Shown here: piece by piece, positions 9,256-18,073 of the stretch
How positions within the stretch are numbered: the first letter of the stretch is position 1
Layout: every line of letters begins with the position of its first letter
Assembly (NCBI GenBank): GCA_017549365.1
Contig: JAFYUZ010000016.1
Span: forward strand, 20,055-84,054
Source of the DNA: Clostridia bacterium
GTDB taxonomy: Bacteria > Bacillota > Clostridia > Oscillospirales > CAG-382
DNA: 64,000 nucleotides
Reading direction: 5' to 3'
Program-made: the position numbers and the translations under genes
The notes under the pieces: model-generated
What the model was told of the DNA's origin: nothing
Databases searched by the model: none
The model's input: the letters and a program-made list of their open reading frames with translations, nothing else

Positions 9256-9653
9256 TGAAACGAGTAATAACTTATGGAACATTTGACCTACTGCACTATG
9301 GTCATATAAATCTGTTGAAGCGAGCCAAGGCTCTGGGCGACTATTTAATAGTTGTTGTTTCTACAGACGAGTTCAACGCGAAAGAAAAACAAAAAAAGAG
9401 TTATTTTTCATATGAAGCAAGAAAGGCTTTGGTTGAGGCGATCAGATATGTGGATTTGGTTATACCAGAGACTTGTTGGGAACAAAAACGAACTGATATT
9501 CACGAATATCATATAGATACCTTTGTTATGGGGGATGACTGGACCGGAAAATTTGATTTTCTTAAAGAAGAGGGATGCGAGGTTGTCTACTTGCCTCGTA
9601 CTCCTGAAGTCAGTTCCAGCCAAATAAAAGAGGATTTGCAGGAGAAAAAATAA
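9255..9653 (+). CDS. tagD: Glycerol-3-phosphate cytidylyltransferase (TagD/TarD type)
   Basis: 132 residues, the normal length for TagD. VITYGTFDLLHYGHINLLKRAK contains the HxGH nucleotide-binding motif, and RTPEVSSSQIKEDL matches the RTxGISTT-like C-terminal motif in position, though divergently. It makes CDP-glycerol from CTP and sn-glycerol-3-phosphate. Its start overlaps the licD stop by one base, so the two are probably translationally coupled. No TagB/TagF glycerophosphotransferase is present, so LicD is the likely consumer. Confidence 0.9.
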   Translation: MKRVITYGTFDLLHYGHINLLKRAKALGDYLIVVVSTDEFNAKEKQKKSYFSYEARKALVEAIRYVDLVIPETCWEQKRTDIHEYHIDTFVMGDDWTGKFDFLKEEGCEVVYLPRTPEVSSSQIKEDLQEKK

Positions 9654-9654
9654 C

Positions 9655-10692
9655 ATGTCTCTTTTCACAAACAAAACCCTCCTCATCACGGGAGGTACAG
9701 GTTCATTTGGCAATGCGGTTTTGAATCGTTTTCTTGCCACGGATATTGGAGAAATCCGCATATTCTCCCGCGACGAGAAGAAGCAGGATGATATGCGTCA
9801 CGAGTTTCAGGCAAAAATGCCTGAGGTTGCAGACAAAATCAAATTTTACATTGGCGACGTACGCGACATTCAGTCTGTGCGTAACGCTATGCACGGGGTG
9901 GATTATATTTTCCACGCGGCGGCGTTGAAGCAAGTACCTTCCTGCGAGTTTTTCCCCATTGAGGCGGTAAAGACCAATGTTTTGGGAACCGAAAACGTGC
10001 TCACAGCAGCAATTGAAGCAGGCGTTAAAAATGTGGTTTGTCTGTCCACCGATAAGGCGGCATATCCTGTGAACGCCATGGGCACCTCAAAAGCCATGAT
10101 GGAAAAGGTGGTTGTTGCAAAATCGAGAACGGTTGATCCTTCGAAAACAAAGATCTGCTGTACCCGTTACGGAAACGTTATGTGTTCACGCGGTTCGGTT
10201 ATTCCTCTTTGGATCGATCAGATCCGTTCGGGAAACCCTATAACTATTACTGACGGCAACATGACACGTTTTATCATGTCTCTTGACGAGGCAGTTGATC
10301 TCGTATTGTTTGCATTTGAACACGGTGATTCGGGTGACATTCTTGTTCAGAAAGCACCTGCATGTACCATACAGACTCAGGCTGAGGCGGTGTGCGAACT
10401 TTTTGGCGGCAACAAAAATGATATCAAAGTTATTGGCATTCGCCATGGCGAAAAAATGTATGAAACCCTTCTCACCAACGAGGAATGTGCAAACGCTGTT
10501 GATATGGGCGATTTTTACCGTGTTCCTTGCGACAATCGCGGACTGAACTACGACAAATATTTCAACAAAGGCGACACGGAGCGAAATACGTTGACGGAAT
10601 TCAACTCGAACAACACAAAGCTTTTGACCGTTGAAGAAACAAAAGCCAAGATAGCATCGCTTAAATATATACAGGACGAGCTATTAAAATAA
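9655..10692 (+). CDS. capE: UDP-GlcNAc 4,6-dehydratase/5-epimerase (CapE-like)
   Basis: 345 residues, short-chain dehydrogenase of the FlaA1/CapE group. LLITGGTGSFGNAVLNRFL binds NAD(P), followed by HAAALKQVPSCEFFPIEA and STDKAAYPVNAMGTSKAMME. The usual YxxxK tyrosine is replaced by Met (MGTSK), as in CapE/WbjB-type enzymes. It is expected to convert UDP-GlcNAc to the 4-keto-6-deoxy sugar, first step toward UDP-N-acetyl-L-fucosamine. CapF and CapG homologues downstream support this. It starts 2 nt after tagD. GC content rises visibly from here on. Confidence 0.9.
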   Translation: MSLFTNKTLLITGGTGSFGNAVLNRFLATDIGEIRIFSRDEKKQDDMRHEFQAKMPEVADKIKFYIGDVRDIQSVRNAMHGVDYIFHAAALKQVPSCEFFPIEAVKTNVLGTENVLTAAIEAGVKNVVCLSTDKAAYPVNAMGTSKAMMEKVVVAKSRTVDPSKTKICCTRYGNVMCSRGSVIPLWIDQIRSGNPITITDGNMTRFIMSLDEAVDLVLFAFEHGDSGDILVQKAPACTIQTQAEAVCELFGGNKNDIKVIGIRHGEKMYETLLTNEECANAVDMGDFYRVPCDNRGLNYDKYFNKGDTERNTLTEFNSNNTKLLTVEETKAKIASLKYIQDELLK

Positions 10693-10746
10693 CCCGGGTG
10701 CAGACATTTTTGCAAGCGTGCTGCACACTGATCGGAGGACAAAGCG

Positions 10747-12849
10747 ATGAAACAAAGATTTATGAAACTAATAATGATGATAGTGTTGCTGTCGCTTTTT
10801 TCGACGGTATCCTGCAGTGCCGGCAACGTGGCGTCTGTTTCGTCATTTTCTGATGTTCCCACCGAGCATTGGGGTTATCAGACCATTATGAATATGACGC
10901 AATCGGGCCTTTTTAAGGGCACTACCGAGCCTATAAACGGTATTGGCACTTTTTCTCCCGACAACGTTATGACAAGGGCAGAATTTGTTACGGTTTCGCT
11001 TCGTGCAATTTTACCCGAACAAGCCAAAAACATTGGCAACGATTCGGGAAAATGGTGGAAAGGATATTACGAGCTTGCCCTTGCAAACAGTATTCTTTTG
11101 CCTGCAGAATTTGAAAACGGAGATCTTGACAAGCCGATCAGCCGTCAAGAAATGGCGATGATTATGGTAAGATGTGTTGAAAAGAACGGAGAAAGCCTTT
11201 CAAAGCGCGTTGCCACCACTCAAATTGCAGATTATACCACCATCAACGAATACTACAAGAATTACGTGCGTGACTGTTTTAGTTTTGGTCTTATAAATGG
11301 CGTTGATCTTCTTGGAACTTTTGCGCCGTCACAGTCTTTAACACGCGCTCAAGCAGCAACCGTTTTGAACCGTCTTGTTGACAAGAGCGTGCGAATTAAG
11401 GTTGAGTTTCCGCAGGAAAATGCACCTTCATCAGGCGGATCCGTTTCTCCCGGCTCCACAAAGCCTTCGGGAGGTAGCGGAAAGCCATCGGGTGGAGGAA
11501 TCAACAAACCGACAGGAGGAATTGTGACTCCGCCGTCGTCCGAGAATAATGAAAAACCTGCGGCAAAATATCCTTGGGAAGAGAAAAATGCCAAAAAACC
11601 TTCCGAGTATACTTTTGATGAATATATGGAATTGTCTGATGACCACAAGGAAGCGTTTTTTATAACTTTTGATTCTGCAGAAGCTTATGACAACTGGATG
11701 GATGATGCGAAGAACAAGGTTAGCGTTCCTTGGAAAAACGGAGGTAAACAGCCTGCCGAATACACAACAGAAGAATATAACGCACTCACCACTGCTCAAA
11801 AAATAATCTTTATGGAAAGCTTTGGAAGCATAGAGGCTTTTGAAAATTGGGTTGTTCAAGCTCAGGACAAAGAAAATGCAAAAGAACTTCCGTGGGAAAA
11901 AGAAGGCAGACAACCTTCTGATTACACGTGGGAAGAGTACGAAGCGTTGAGCGCCGAGCATCAGATGGCTTTTCAGAACAGTTTTGAAAATATCGCGGCG
12001 TTTGACAAGTGGAAAGAACGTGTTAATCCCGAACAACCCGTGACAAAATTGCCGTGGGAAGAAGAGGGCGCGACACAACCGTATAACTATACATGGGAAG
12101 AGTTTGAAAAATTGACCGATGCTCAGCAGATTGCGTTTCAAAACACTTTTGAAAGTATCGAGGCTTTTGAGGAGTGGAGAATGTCTGCACAGGGCGATGA
12201 AAACAAAACCGAAGCGATACCATGGGAAAACGGCGGAAAGCAACCTTGTGAGTATAGCTTGGAAGAGTACAACGCCCTTTCGGAATATTTGCAGATGAAG
12301 TTTCAAACCTCGTTTGAAAACGCGGAAGCTTTTGATGAATGGTTGCGCAAAGCGCAGGGCGGTTCAGAAGAAGAGTCAAATATTCCTTGGGAAAACGGCG
12401 GGAAACAGCCTTCTGAATACACATGGGAAGAGTTTGAAGCATTATCTGCAGAGTTGCAAATGAAATTTCAGAATTCTTTTGGCGGCATAGAAGCTTTTGA
12501 CGAATGGTTGCGCAAAGCGCAGGGCGGAACAGAAAGCAAGGTGCCATGGGAAGCGGATGACGCAAAGAAGCCTTCTGAGTACACTTGGGCGGAGTTTGAA
12601 GCCCTGTCAAGCGAATTGCAAATGAAATTTCAAAACAGTTTTGCAAGCATTGAAGAATTTGATGAATGGTTGCAAAAAGCACAGGACATTGAGGCTGATA
12701 AGCCTTGGGAAAACGGCGGCAAACAGCCCGCCGAATATACATGGGAAGAGTTTGAGGCGCTAACACCTGCATTGCAGATGGCATTTCAGAATAGCTTTGC
12801 AAGCATAGACGATTTTGATGCATGGCTTGTCGCCAATAAACCGGAATAA
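10747..12849 (+). CDS. SLH-domain surface protein with eight ~53-residue PWE/YTWEEFEAL repeats
   Basis: 700 residues. A signal peptide (MKQRFMKLIMMIVLLSLFST) is followed by SLH domains: FSDVPTEHWGYQTI, FSPDNVMTRAEF, then FAPSQSLTRAQAATVLNRL near residue 200. A Gly/Ser/Pro-rich linker (about 225-265) leads to eight repeats beginning with PW at residues 276, 328, 382, 436, 492, 547, 600 and 653. The consensus is PWENGGKQPSEYTWEEFEAL, then a QMxFQxSF core and a FDEWL end. The protein is anchored to the wall by SLH and displays a repeat array whose ligand is unknown. It lies between capE (54-nt gap) and capF (4-nt gap), apparently within the same operon, although it has no obvious enzymatic role. 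Confidence 0.85.
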   Translation: MKQRFMKLIMMIVLLSLFSTVSCSAGNVASVSSFSDVPTEHWGYQTIMNMTQSGLFKGTTEPINGIGTFSPDNVMTRAEFVTVSLRAILPEQAKNIGNDSGKWWKGYYELALANSILLPAEFENGDLDKPISRQEMAMIMVRCVEKNGESLSKRVATTQIADYTTINEYYKNYVRDCFSFGLINGVDLLGTFAPSQSLTRAQAATVLNRLVDKSVRIKVEFPQENAPSSGGSVSPGSTKPSGGSGKPSGGGINKPTGGIVTPPSSENNEKPAAKYPWEEKNAKKPSEYTFDEYMELSDDHKEAFFITFDSAEAYDNWMDDAKNKVSVPWKNGGKQPAEYTTEEYNALTTAQKIIFMESFGSIEAFENWVVQAQDKENAKELPWEKEGRQPSDYTWEEYEALSAEHQMAFQNSFENIAAFDKWKERVNPEQPVTKLPWEEEGATQPYNYTWEEFEKLTDAQQIAFQNTFESIEAFEEWRMSAQGDENKTEAIPWENGGKQPCEYSLEEYNALSEYLQMKFQTSFENAEAFDEWLRKAQGGSEEESNIPWENGGKQPSEYTWEEFEALSAELQMKFQNSFGGIEAFDEWLRKAQGGTESKVPWEADDAKKPSEYTWAEFEALSSELQMKFQNSFASIEEFDEWLQKAQDIEADKPWENGGKQPAEYTWEEFEALTPALQMAFQNSFASIDDFDAWLVANKPE
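11572..12846 (+). repeat. Eight degenerate in-frame repeats of 48-56 codons
   Basis: Unit starts, at the Pro codon before Trp, are 11572, 11728, 11890, 12052, 12220, 12385, 12544 and 12703. Each unit has a PWE start, a P-[SA]-[ED]-Y-[TS] turn, an acidic/aromatic helix (WEEFEALS), then QMKFQNSF and a FDEWLRKAQ helix. The later units are the most alike, suggesting growth by duplication toward the 3' end. Confidence 0.9.
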
Positions 12850-12853
12850 AAAT

Positions 12854-14050
12854 ATGAAAATACTGATAACAGGCTCTGCGGGATTTGTTGGAAAAAATCT
12901 TACAGCTGCATTACAAAACATCAAAAACGGCAAAGACAGAACAAGACCTGATCTTTCGATTTCAAACATTTACGAATATGATGTCGAAACAGATCCGGCA
13001 CTTTTTGACGAATACTGCAAAAATGCCGATTTTGTGTTCCATCTTGCAGGTGTGAACCGTCCGCAGGATCCCAAAGAGTTTATGACAGGCAATTTCGGGT
13101 TTACTTCCGAGTTGCTTGAAACGCTGAAAAAGCACAAAAACACCTGCCCTGTTATGATATCGTCGTCAATTCAGGCGACTTGTATCGGACGTTATGACGG
13201 AGATTATGGTAGAAGCAAGAAGGCGGGGGAGGAGATTGTCTTTTCCTACAGCAAGGAAACCGGCGCGAAAGTGCTTGTTTACCGCTTCCCCAATCTTTTT
13301 GGAAAATGGTGCAGGCCAAACTACAATTCTGCGGTAGCAACGTTTTGCAACAACACGGCAAACGATCTGCCCATTACGGTGAACGACAGGAACACCGTTC
13401 TCGAACTGCTTTATATCGATGATCTTGTTTGCGAAATGCTCGATGCGCTCGAGGGAAAAGAACATCACTGCTCTTTTGATGGCATAGAAACGGTGCTTTG
13501 CGACAACGGCGCTTACTGTGCCGCACCGGTTACACACAAGGTAACTTTGGGAGAGATATCGGATTTGCTGGAACAGTTTTCGGCACAGCCCAAAAGTCTC
13601 GTTATGCCCGAAATATGCGAAGGATCTTTTGCAAAAAAGCTCTATTCCACTTATCTTTCCTATCTCCCAAAAGAAAAGATTGCATTTCCGTTAAAAATGA
13701 ACGAGGACGCAAGAGGAAGCTTTACAGAACTTTTGAAGACCGAAAAATGCGGTCAGTTTTCTGTCAATATTTCAAAACCCGGCATAACAAAAGGACAACA
13801 CTGGCACCACACAAAATGGGAATTTTTCATTGTGGTCAGCGGTCGCGGGTTGATACAGATGCGAAAGATCGGAAGCGATGAGGTGTTGAATTTTGAGGTT
13901 TCGGGTGACAGAATCGAAGCGATACACATGCTCCCCGGCTACACTCACAATATCATCAATTTATCCGACAGCGAAAATTTGGTGACGGTAATGTGGGCAA
14001 ACGAGCAGTTTGACCCCAACCACCCCGACACTTTTTTTGAAGAGGTGTGA
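12854..14050 (+). CDS. capF: CapF-like bifunctional SDR reductase/cupin protein (UDP-FucNAc pathway)
   Basis: 398 residues from the ATG at 12854, four bases after the preceding stop. An upstream in-frame ATG at 12815 would lie inside the SLH gene and is less likely. MKILITGSAGFVGKNLTAAL is the SDR dinucleotide site, and residues 1-260 form the reductase half. The C-terminal ~110 residues are a cupin with KGQHWHHTKWEFFIVV and PGYTHNIINLS, the histidines being likely zinc ligands. In staphylococcal Cap5F the cupin performs a C3 epimerisation and the SDR half reduces the 4-keto group. Gene order capE, capF, capG supports the same route here. Confidence 0.9.
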   Translation: MKILITGSAGFVGKNLTAALQNIKNGKDRTRPDLSISNIYEYDVETDPALFDEYCKNADFVFHLAGVNRPQDPKEFMTGNFGFTSELLETLKKHKNTCPVMISSSIQATCIGRYDGDYGRSKKAGEEIVFSYSKETGAKVLVYRFPNLFGKWCRPNYNSAVATFCNNTANDLPITVNDRNTVLELLYIDDLVCEMLDALEGKEHHCSFDGIETVLCDNGAYCAAPVTHKVTLGEISDLLEQFSAQPKSLVMPEICEGSFAKKLYSTYLSYLPKEKIAFPLKMNEDARGSFTELLKTEKCGQFSVNISKPGITKGQHWHHTKWEFFIVVSGRGLIQMRKIGSDEVLNFEVSGDRIEAIHMLPGYTHNIINLSDSENLVTVMWANEQFDPNHPDTFFEEV

Positions 14051-14052
14051 GA

Positions 14053-15249
14053 ATGAAACAGAATACGGATCTCAACAACGTATCTTTTAAAAATGACGGA
14101 AGACTCAAGCTTTTGATAATTGTCGGTACCCGTCCCGAAATAATCCGTCTTTCGGCGGTTATCACAAAATGCCGCAAGTATTTTGATACTATCCTTGCCC
14201 ATACGGGTCAGAACTACGATTATAATCTTAACGGTATATTCTTCCGCGATCTTTCTCTTGAAGATCCCGAAGTATATCTTGATGCCGTGGGCAACGACCT
14301 TGGCGAAACCATGGGAAATATTATTGCAAAATCGTATAGCCTCATGGAAAAGATAAAGCCCGATGCGGTGCTTGTTCTCGGAGATACAAATTCATGCCTT
14401 TCGGTTATCGGTGCCAAGCGACTTCATATTCCGATTTTCCACATGGAAGCGGGCAACCGATGCAAAGACGAATGTCTGCCCGAGGAAACAAATCGCCGTA
14501 TCGTTGATATTATTTCTGACGTAAACATGGCATATTCCGAGCATGCGCGCAGATATCTTGCAGATTGTGGTCTGCCCAAGGAGCGCACATACGTTACAGG
14601 TTCGCCTATGGCAGAGGTTTTGCACAACAATCTTGAAAAGATAAAGGCAAGCGATGTCCATGAACGCCTGGGACTTGAAAAGGGGAAATACATTCTTCTT
14701 TCGGCTCACCGCGAGGAAAACATTGATACCGAGAAAAATTTTGTTTCGCTTTTTACCGCTATCAATGAAATGGCGCAAAAATACGATCTTCCGATCCTTT
14801 ATTCCTGCCATCCACGCAGTCGCAACAGACTTGAGTCAAGCGGATTTGTGCTTGACAAAAGGGTTATTCGCCACGAACCTTTGGGATTTCACGATTACAA
14901 CTGCCTTCAGATGAATGCTTTTGCGGTGGTTTCGGACAGTGGAACTCTTCCCGAAGAAAGCAGTTTTTTCACAAGCATAGGAAATCCTTTCCCTGCGGTA
15001 TGCATACGCACCTCGACCGAGCGCCCCGAGGCGCTTGACAAGGCGTGCTTCTTTCTCGCGGGCATAGACAAAGACAGTCTTTTGCAAGCGGTGGATACGG
15101 CTGTTCTGATGAACAAAAATGGCGATCACGGCATTCCTGTGCCTGATTATATCGAAGAAAACGTGTCGACAAAAGTAGTCAAAATCATCCAGTCGTACAC
15201 CGGCGTTGTGAACAGAATGGTTTGGCGCAAAACGTCAGGACTGGAATGA
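14053..15249 (+). CDS. capG: UDP-GlcNAc 2-epimerase family protein (CapG-like)
   Basis: 398 residues from ATG 14053; a GTG at 14047 is an alternative that places the ribosome site GAAGAGGTG too close. KLLIIVGTRPEIIRLSAVI, HTGQNYDYNLNGIFF, HMEAGNRCKDECLPEETNRR and VVSDSGTLPEESSFF are diagnostic of the non-hydrolysing 2-epimerases (WecB/CapG/WbjD), a GT-B fold. In this setting it should convert the CapF product to UDP-N-acetyl-L-fucosamine. It is the last gene of the glycan operon and is followed by a terminator. Confidence 0.9.
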   Translation: MKQNTDLNNVSFKNDGRLKLLIIVGTRPEIIRLSAVITKCRKYFDTILAHTGQNYDYNLNGIFFRDLSLEDPEVYLDAVGNDLGETMGNIIAKSYSLMEKIKPDAVLVLGDTNSCLSVIGAKRLHIPIFHMEAGNRCKDECLPEETNRRIVDIISDVNMAYSEHARRYLADCGLPKERTYVTGSPMAEVLHNNLEKIKASDVHERLGLEKGKYILLSAHREENIDTEKNFVSLFTAINEMAQKYDLPILYSCHPRSRNRLESSGFVLDKRVIRHEPLGFHDYNCLQMNAFAVVSDSGTLPEESSFFTSIGNPFPAVCIRTSTERPEALDKACFFLAGIDKDSLLQAVDTAVLMNKNGDHGIPVPDYIEENVSTKVVKIIQSYTGVVNRMVWRKTSGLE

Positions 15250-15276
15250 CAGCTGTTTTTTTGTAGACAATATAAC

Positions 15277-15308
15277 CAAAAAAGCTCCGAAAATATTCGG
15301 AGCTTTTA
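15277..15308 (+). terminator. Rho-independent terminator after capG
   Basis: AAAAGCTCCGAA, loop AATA, TTCGGAGCTTTT, a stable stem 30 nt after the capG stop and ending in a T-rich run. It closes the glycan operon. Confidence 0.85.
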
Positions 15309-15363
15309 TATTTGTGCTGTTTTGGCTATGCCAAAAAACGAAAATTTTTCGGTGATCGAAAGG

Positions 15364-15392
15364 TTGACAATGTCTTTGTTTGATGTTACAAT
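15364..15392 (+). promoter_or_regulatory. Sigma-A promoter of the GH39-like gene
   Basis: TTGACA (15364-15369), 17-bp spacer, TACAAT (15387-15392). The ribosome site AAAGGAGA (15405-15412) and ATG 15420 follow, leaving a very short leader. Confidence 0.8.
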
Positions 15393-15419
15393 CTAGTAGA
15401 TACGAAAGGAGAATACGAT

Positions 15420-16730
15420 ATGGCGAATATAAACATTTCAACCGACAGGAAAGTCAAAAAAATGAAGCCTATGCACGGTGGCGGTCAGCCTCCCATTGGC
15501 GGATACAACCTTGTCGAGTTTTTTCATTATATGACAGATGCAGGCATTCCTTTTTCCCGTTTACACGATGTTGGCGGACCCTTTGGCAGCAATCGTTTTG
15601 TTGACATCCCCAACATTTTTCGAAATTTTGATGCCGATGAAAACGACCCCGACAATTACGATTTTGTCTTTACCGATTATCTTATAAAGGCGATAATCGA
15701 TGCGGGCGTAGAGCCCTATTTCCGTCTTGGCATCACTATCGAAAACCACGCATACATAAAAGCATACAATACGCATCCTCCAAAAGATCCCGAAAAATGG
15801 GCACGCATCTGCGAGCATATTATCCGCCATTACACAGAAGGCTGGGCGAACGGACACAGATATACCATCCGTTATTGGGAAATATGGAACGAGCCCGAGG
15901 TTCAAAATGAAATGATGTGGTGCGGCACACCCGAGGAATATTACAACCTCTACGACGTCACCGCAAAGCATCTGAAAGCTTGTTTCCCGCATCTTATGAT
16001 CGGCGGATATGCCAGCTGCGGTTTTTATGCCATTGCGCCGGAAAATGGGCTTGATCCCGAAACAAATCTTCCCGGCACTATTCCTCCGTCAGATCACGAA
16101 AAACTGCTGATGGATTTCTTCTACGGCTTTTTTGCATATATAAAAGAGCATTCTTCGCCCATAGATTTCTTCTCGTGGCACACCTACACCGACGTTACTC
16201 GGGCAAAGGTTATGGATAAATGGTTGCACCACGAGCTTGAAAAGCTTGGGTATGGCGGAATTGAGACTCATCTTAACGAATGGAACCCCTACTGCACCGA
16301 ATACGGCACGGCGCATCACAGCGCAGAGGTTGCCGCCATGATGATTGAAATGCAAAAGGGTTATGCCGACGTGCTTTGCATTTACGACATGGCAATGAAC
16401 TCGGCGCCCTATTGTCCGCTTTTTGATATCCGCACCAAAAAGCCGATACATGCATACTATTCCATGGTTGCTTTCAATCAGCTTTACAAGTTGAAAGATC
16501 AGGTGTATGCAGAAAGCGATGCGGAACGTCTGCACGTTCTTGCGGCATCCGACGGAAATCACAACGCGTGTATAGTTGTTAATCTTACGGGAAAAAAACA
16601 TGAGCTTTCGATAAACGGAGCAGATCTTTCGTCGGCTCGTTTTTACGTTCTTGACAACGAAAGGCTTCTTTCGTGGGCGCCAAACGCAAACAAAATTGAA
16701 AACAACGCCCTTATACTTATCGAATGGTAA
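15420..16730 (+). CDS. GH39-like glycoside hydrolase (beta-xylosidase / iduronidase superfamily)
   Basis: 436 residues, without a signal peptide and so probably cytoplasmic. The TIM-barrel catalytic signature RYWEIWNEPEV holds the likely acid/base Glu after Asn, and ETHLNEWNPY holds the likely nucleophile Glu, an arrangement typical of clan GH-A family 39. The segment GIPFSRLHDVGGPFG near residue 45 also fits. The substrate is not predictable: xylosides, uronides or other glycosides are possible. It has its own promoter and terminator, so it is a monocistronic unit convergent with sstT. Confidence 0.75.
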   Translation: MANINISTDRKVKKMKPMHGGGQPPIGGYNLVEFFHYMTDAGIPFSRLHDVGGPFGSNRFVDIPNIFRNFDADENDPDNYDFVFTDYLIKAIIDAGVEPYFRLGITIENHAYIKAYNTHPPKDPEKWARICEHIIRHYTEGWANGHRYTIRYWEIWNEPEVQNEMMWCGTPEEYYNLYDVTAKHLKACFPHLMIGGYASCGFYAIAPENGLDPETNLPGTIPPSDHEKLLMDFFYGFFAYIKEHSSPIDFFSWHTYTDVTRAKVMDKWLHHELEKLGYGGIETHLNEWNPYCTEYGTAHHSAEVAAMMIEMQKGYADVLCIYDMAMNSAPYCPLFDIRTKKPIHAYYSMVAFNQLYKLKDQVYAESDAERLHVLAASDGNHNACIVVNLTGKKHELSINGADLSSARFYVLDNERLLSWAPNANKIENNALILIEW

Positions 16731-16748
16731 CGAAAAAACCGATATGAC

Positions 16749-16789
16749 AAAAAATCAGTCCCGAGTGTGACACCCGGGACTGATTTTTG
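16749..16789. terminator. Bidirectional terminator between convergent genes
   Basis: AAAATCAGTCCCGAG pairs with CCCGGGACTGATTTTT around a TGTGACA loop. A/T runs flank both sides, so it can serve the GH39-like gene (+) and sstT (-). Confidence 0.85.
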
Positions 16790-16802
16790 TATTTTTTATA
16801 TC

Positions 16803-18035
16803 TTATTTCTTGTCAAAGGGGAGCTTTTTGCCCTGCTTGATCCATTCGCGATATTCTGCGGTGGCGCAGAAGATAACGTCGCCCGAAGAGTTGATGGCGG
16901 TCTCAAGAGAATCCTGAACAACGCCGATAACAAAACCAACGGCAACCATCTGCATTGCAACATCCTGACCAACGCCAAGCAACGAGCAAGCCATGGGGAT
17001 AAGAAGCAACGAGCCGCCTGCAACACCCGAAGCACCGCAAGCACCAAGAGTTGCAACAAAGCTTAAGAGAATAGCGATAACGATATTAACGCTGATGCCC
17101 TGCGAGAAAGCGGCGGCAAGAGCCATAACCGTGATGGTGATAGCCGCGCCGTCCATGTTGATGGTGGCACCGAGGGGGATGGAAACGCTGTAATGTTCGC
17201 GGTCAAGACCAAGCTTTTCGCAAAGGCTCATGTTCACGGGGATATTTGCCGCAGAGCTTCTGGTGAAGAATGCGGTAATGCCCGACTCTCTGAAGCATCT
17301 GAATACGAGGGGATAGGGGTTTCTCTTAAGCGCAACTGCTACGATAAGAGGATCGATGATGAGTGCAACGAGAAGCATACATCCCACAAGAACCGCAAGA
17401 AGCTTGCCGTAGTCTGTGAAGATCTCGATGCCGTATTCGCTGACAGAAGAGTAAACAAGACCCATGATTCCGAAGGGAGCAAGCTGGATCACCCAAGCAA
17501 CCGCTTTGGAAACCGCGTTGGAGATATCTGTGAGAACGCCCTTTGTTGTATCACTTGCGGCAGAGCGAAGAGTGAGACCGAGAATAACCGACCAGAAGAG
17601 GATGCCAACGTAATTTGCGTTGATAAGAGCCGAAACGGGGTTCATTACCATGTTCGAAAGAAGGGTTCTGAAAACTTCGCCAAGTCCTGTGGGGGCTGTT
17701 TTGTCTGCCATTTCGCTGAGCGGAATGGTTACCTTGAAAATGTAGGACATGATAACCGCAACAACAGCGGCAAGGAAGGTGCTGAGCATGTAGAAAATGA
17801 TGACTGTACGGAATCGTTTTCCGATACCCTGGCCTGCGCATGCCAGCGAGGCAATGACAAGAACAAAAACAAGAACGGGAGCAATAGCCTTGAGTGCACC
17901 GACAAAAACGTCGCCGAATACTGTCACAAAGCCTGCCTGCGGAACCCAAAGACCAAGGCAAATGCCGATGACAAGGCCGATGAGAATACGAAGCATAAGG
18001 GGTGTCTTGGTGTAAAACCCAAAAATCTTTTTCAT
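16803..18035 (-). CDS. sstT: Serine/threonine:sodium symporter, SstT-like
   Basis: 410 residues, a normal length for SstT. Several hydrophobic segments are visible. The core signatures FFTRSSAANIPVNMSLCEKL (substrate-binding hairpin HP1 region) and SIPLGATINMDGAAITITV (NMDG motif) place it in the dicarboxylate/amino acid:cation symporter family, SstT branch. It imports serine and threonine with sodium. Ribosome site AAGGAG. It lies 38 nt downstream of the metallophosphoesterase gene and may be cotranscribed with it, though functional coupling is not obvious. Confidence 0.9.
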   Translation of the reverse strand: MKKIFGFYTKTPLMLRILIGLVIGICLGLWVPQAGFVTVFGDVFVGALKAIAPVLVFVLVIASLACAGQGIGKRFRTVIIFYMLSTFLAAVVAVIMSYIFKVTIPLSEMADKTAPTGLGEVFRTLLSNMVMNPVSALINANYVGILFWSVILGLTLRSAASDTTKGVLTDISNAVSKAVAWVIQLAPFGIMGLVYSSVSEYGIEIFTDYGKLLAVLVGCMLLVALIIDPLIVAVALKRNPYPLVFRCFRESGITAFFTRSSAANIPVNMSLCEKLGLDREHYSVSIPLGATINMDGAAITITVMALAAAFSQGISVNIVIAILLSFVATLGACGASGVAGGSLLLIPMACSLLGVGQDVAMQMVAVGFVIGVVQDSLETAINSSGDVIFCATAEYREWIKQGKKLPFDKK

Positions 18036-18073
18036 GAAAAACTCCTTAAAATTTATGTATTTTTATTTTTGAT

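Noticed and set aside
11572..12846. Repeat array considered as a CRISPR-like structure
   Set aside because: The repeats are degenerate, in frame, 48-56 codons long and lack unique spacers; they are protein repeats.
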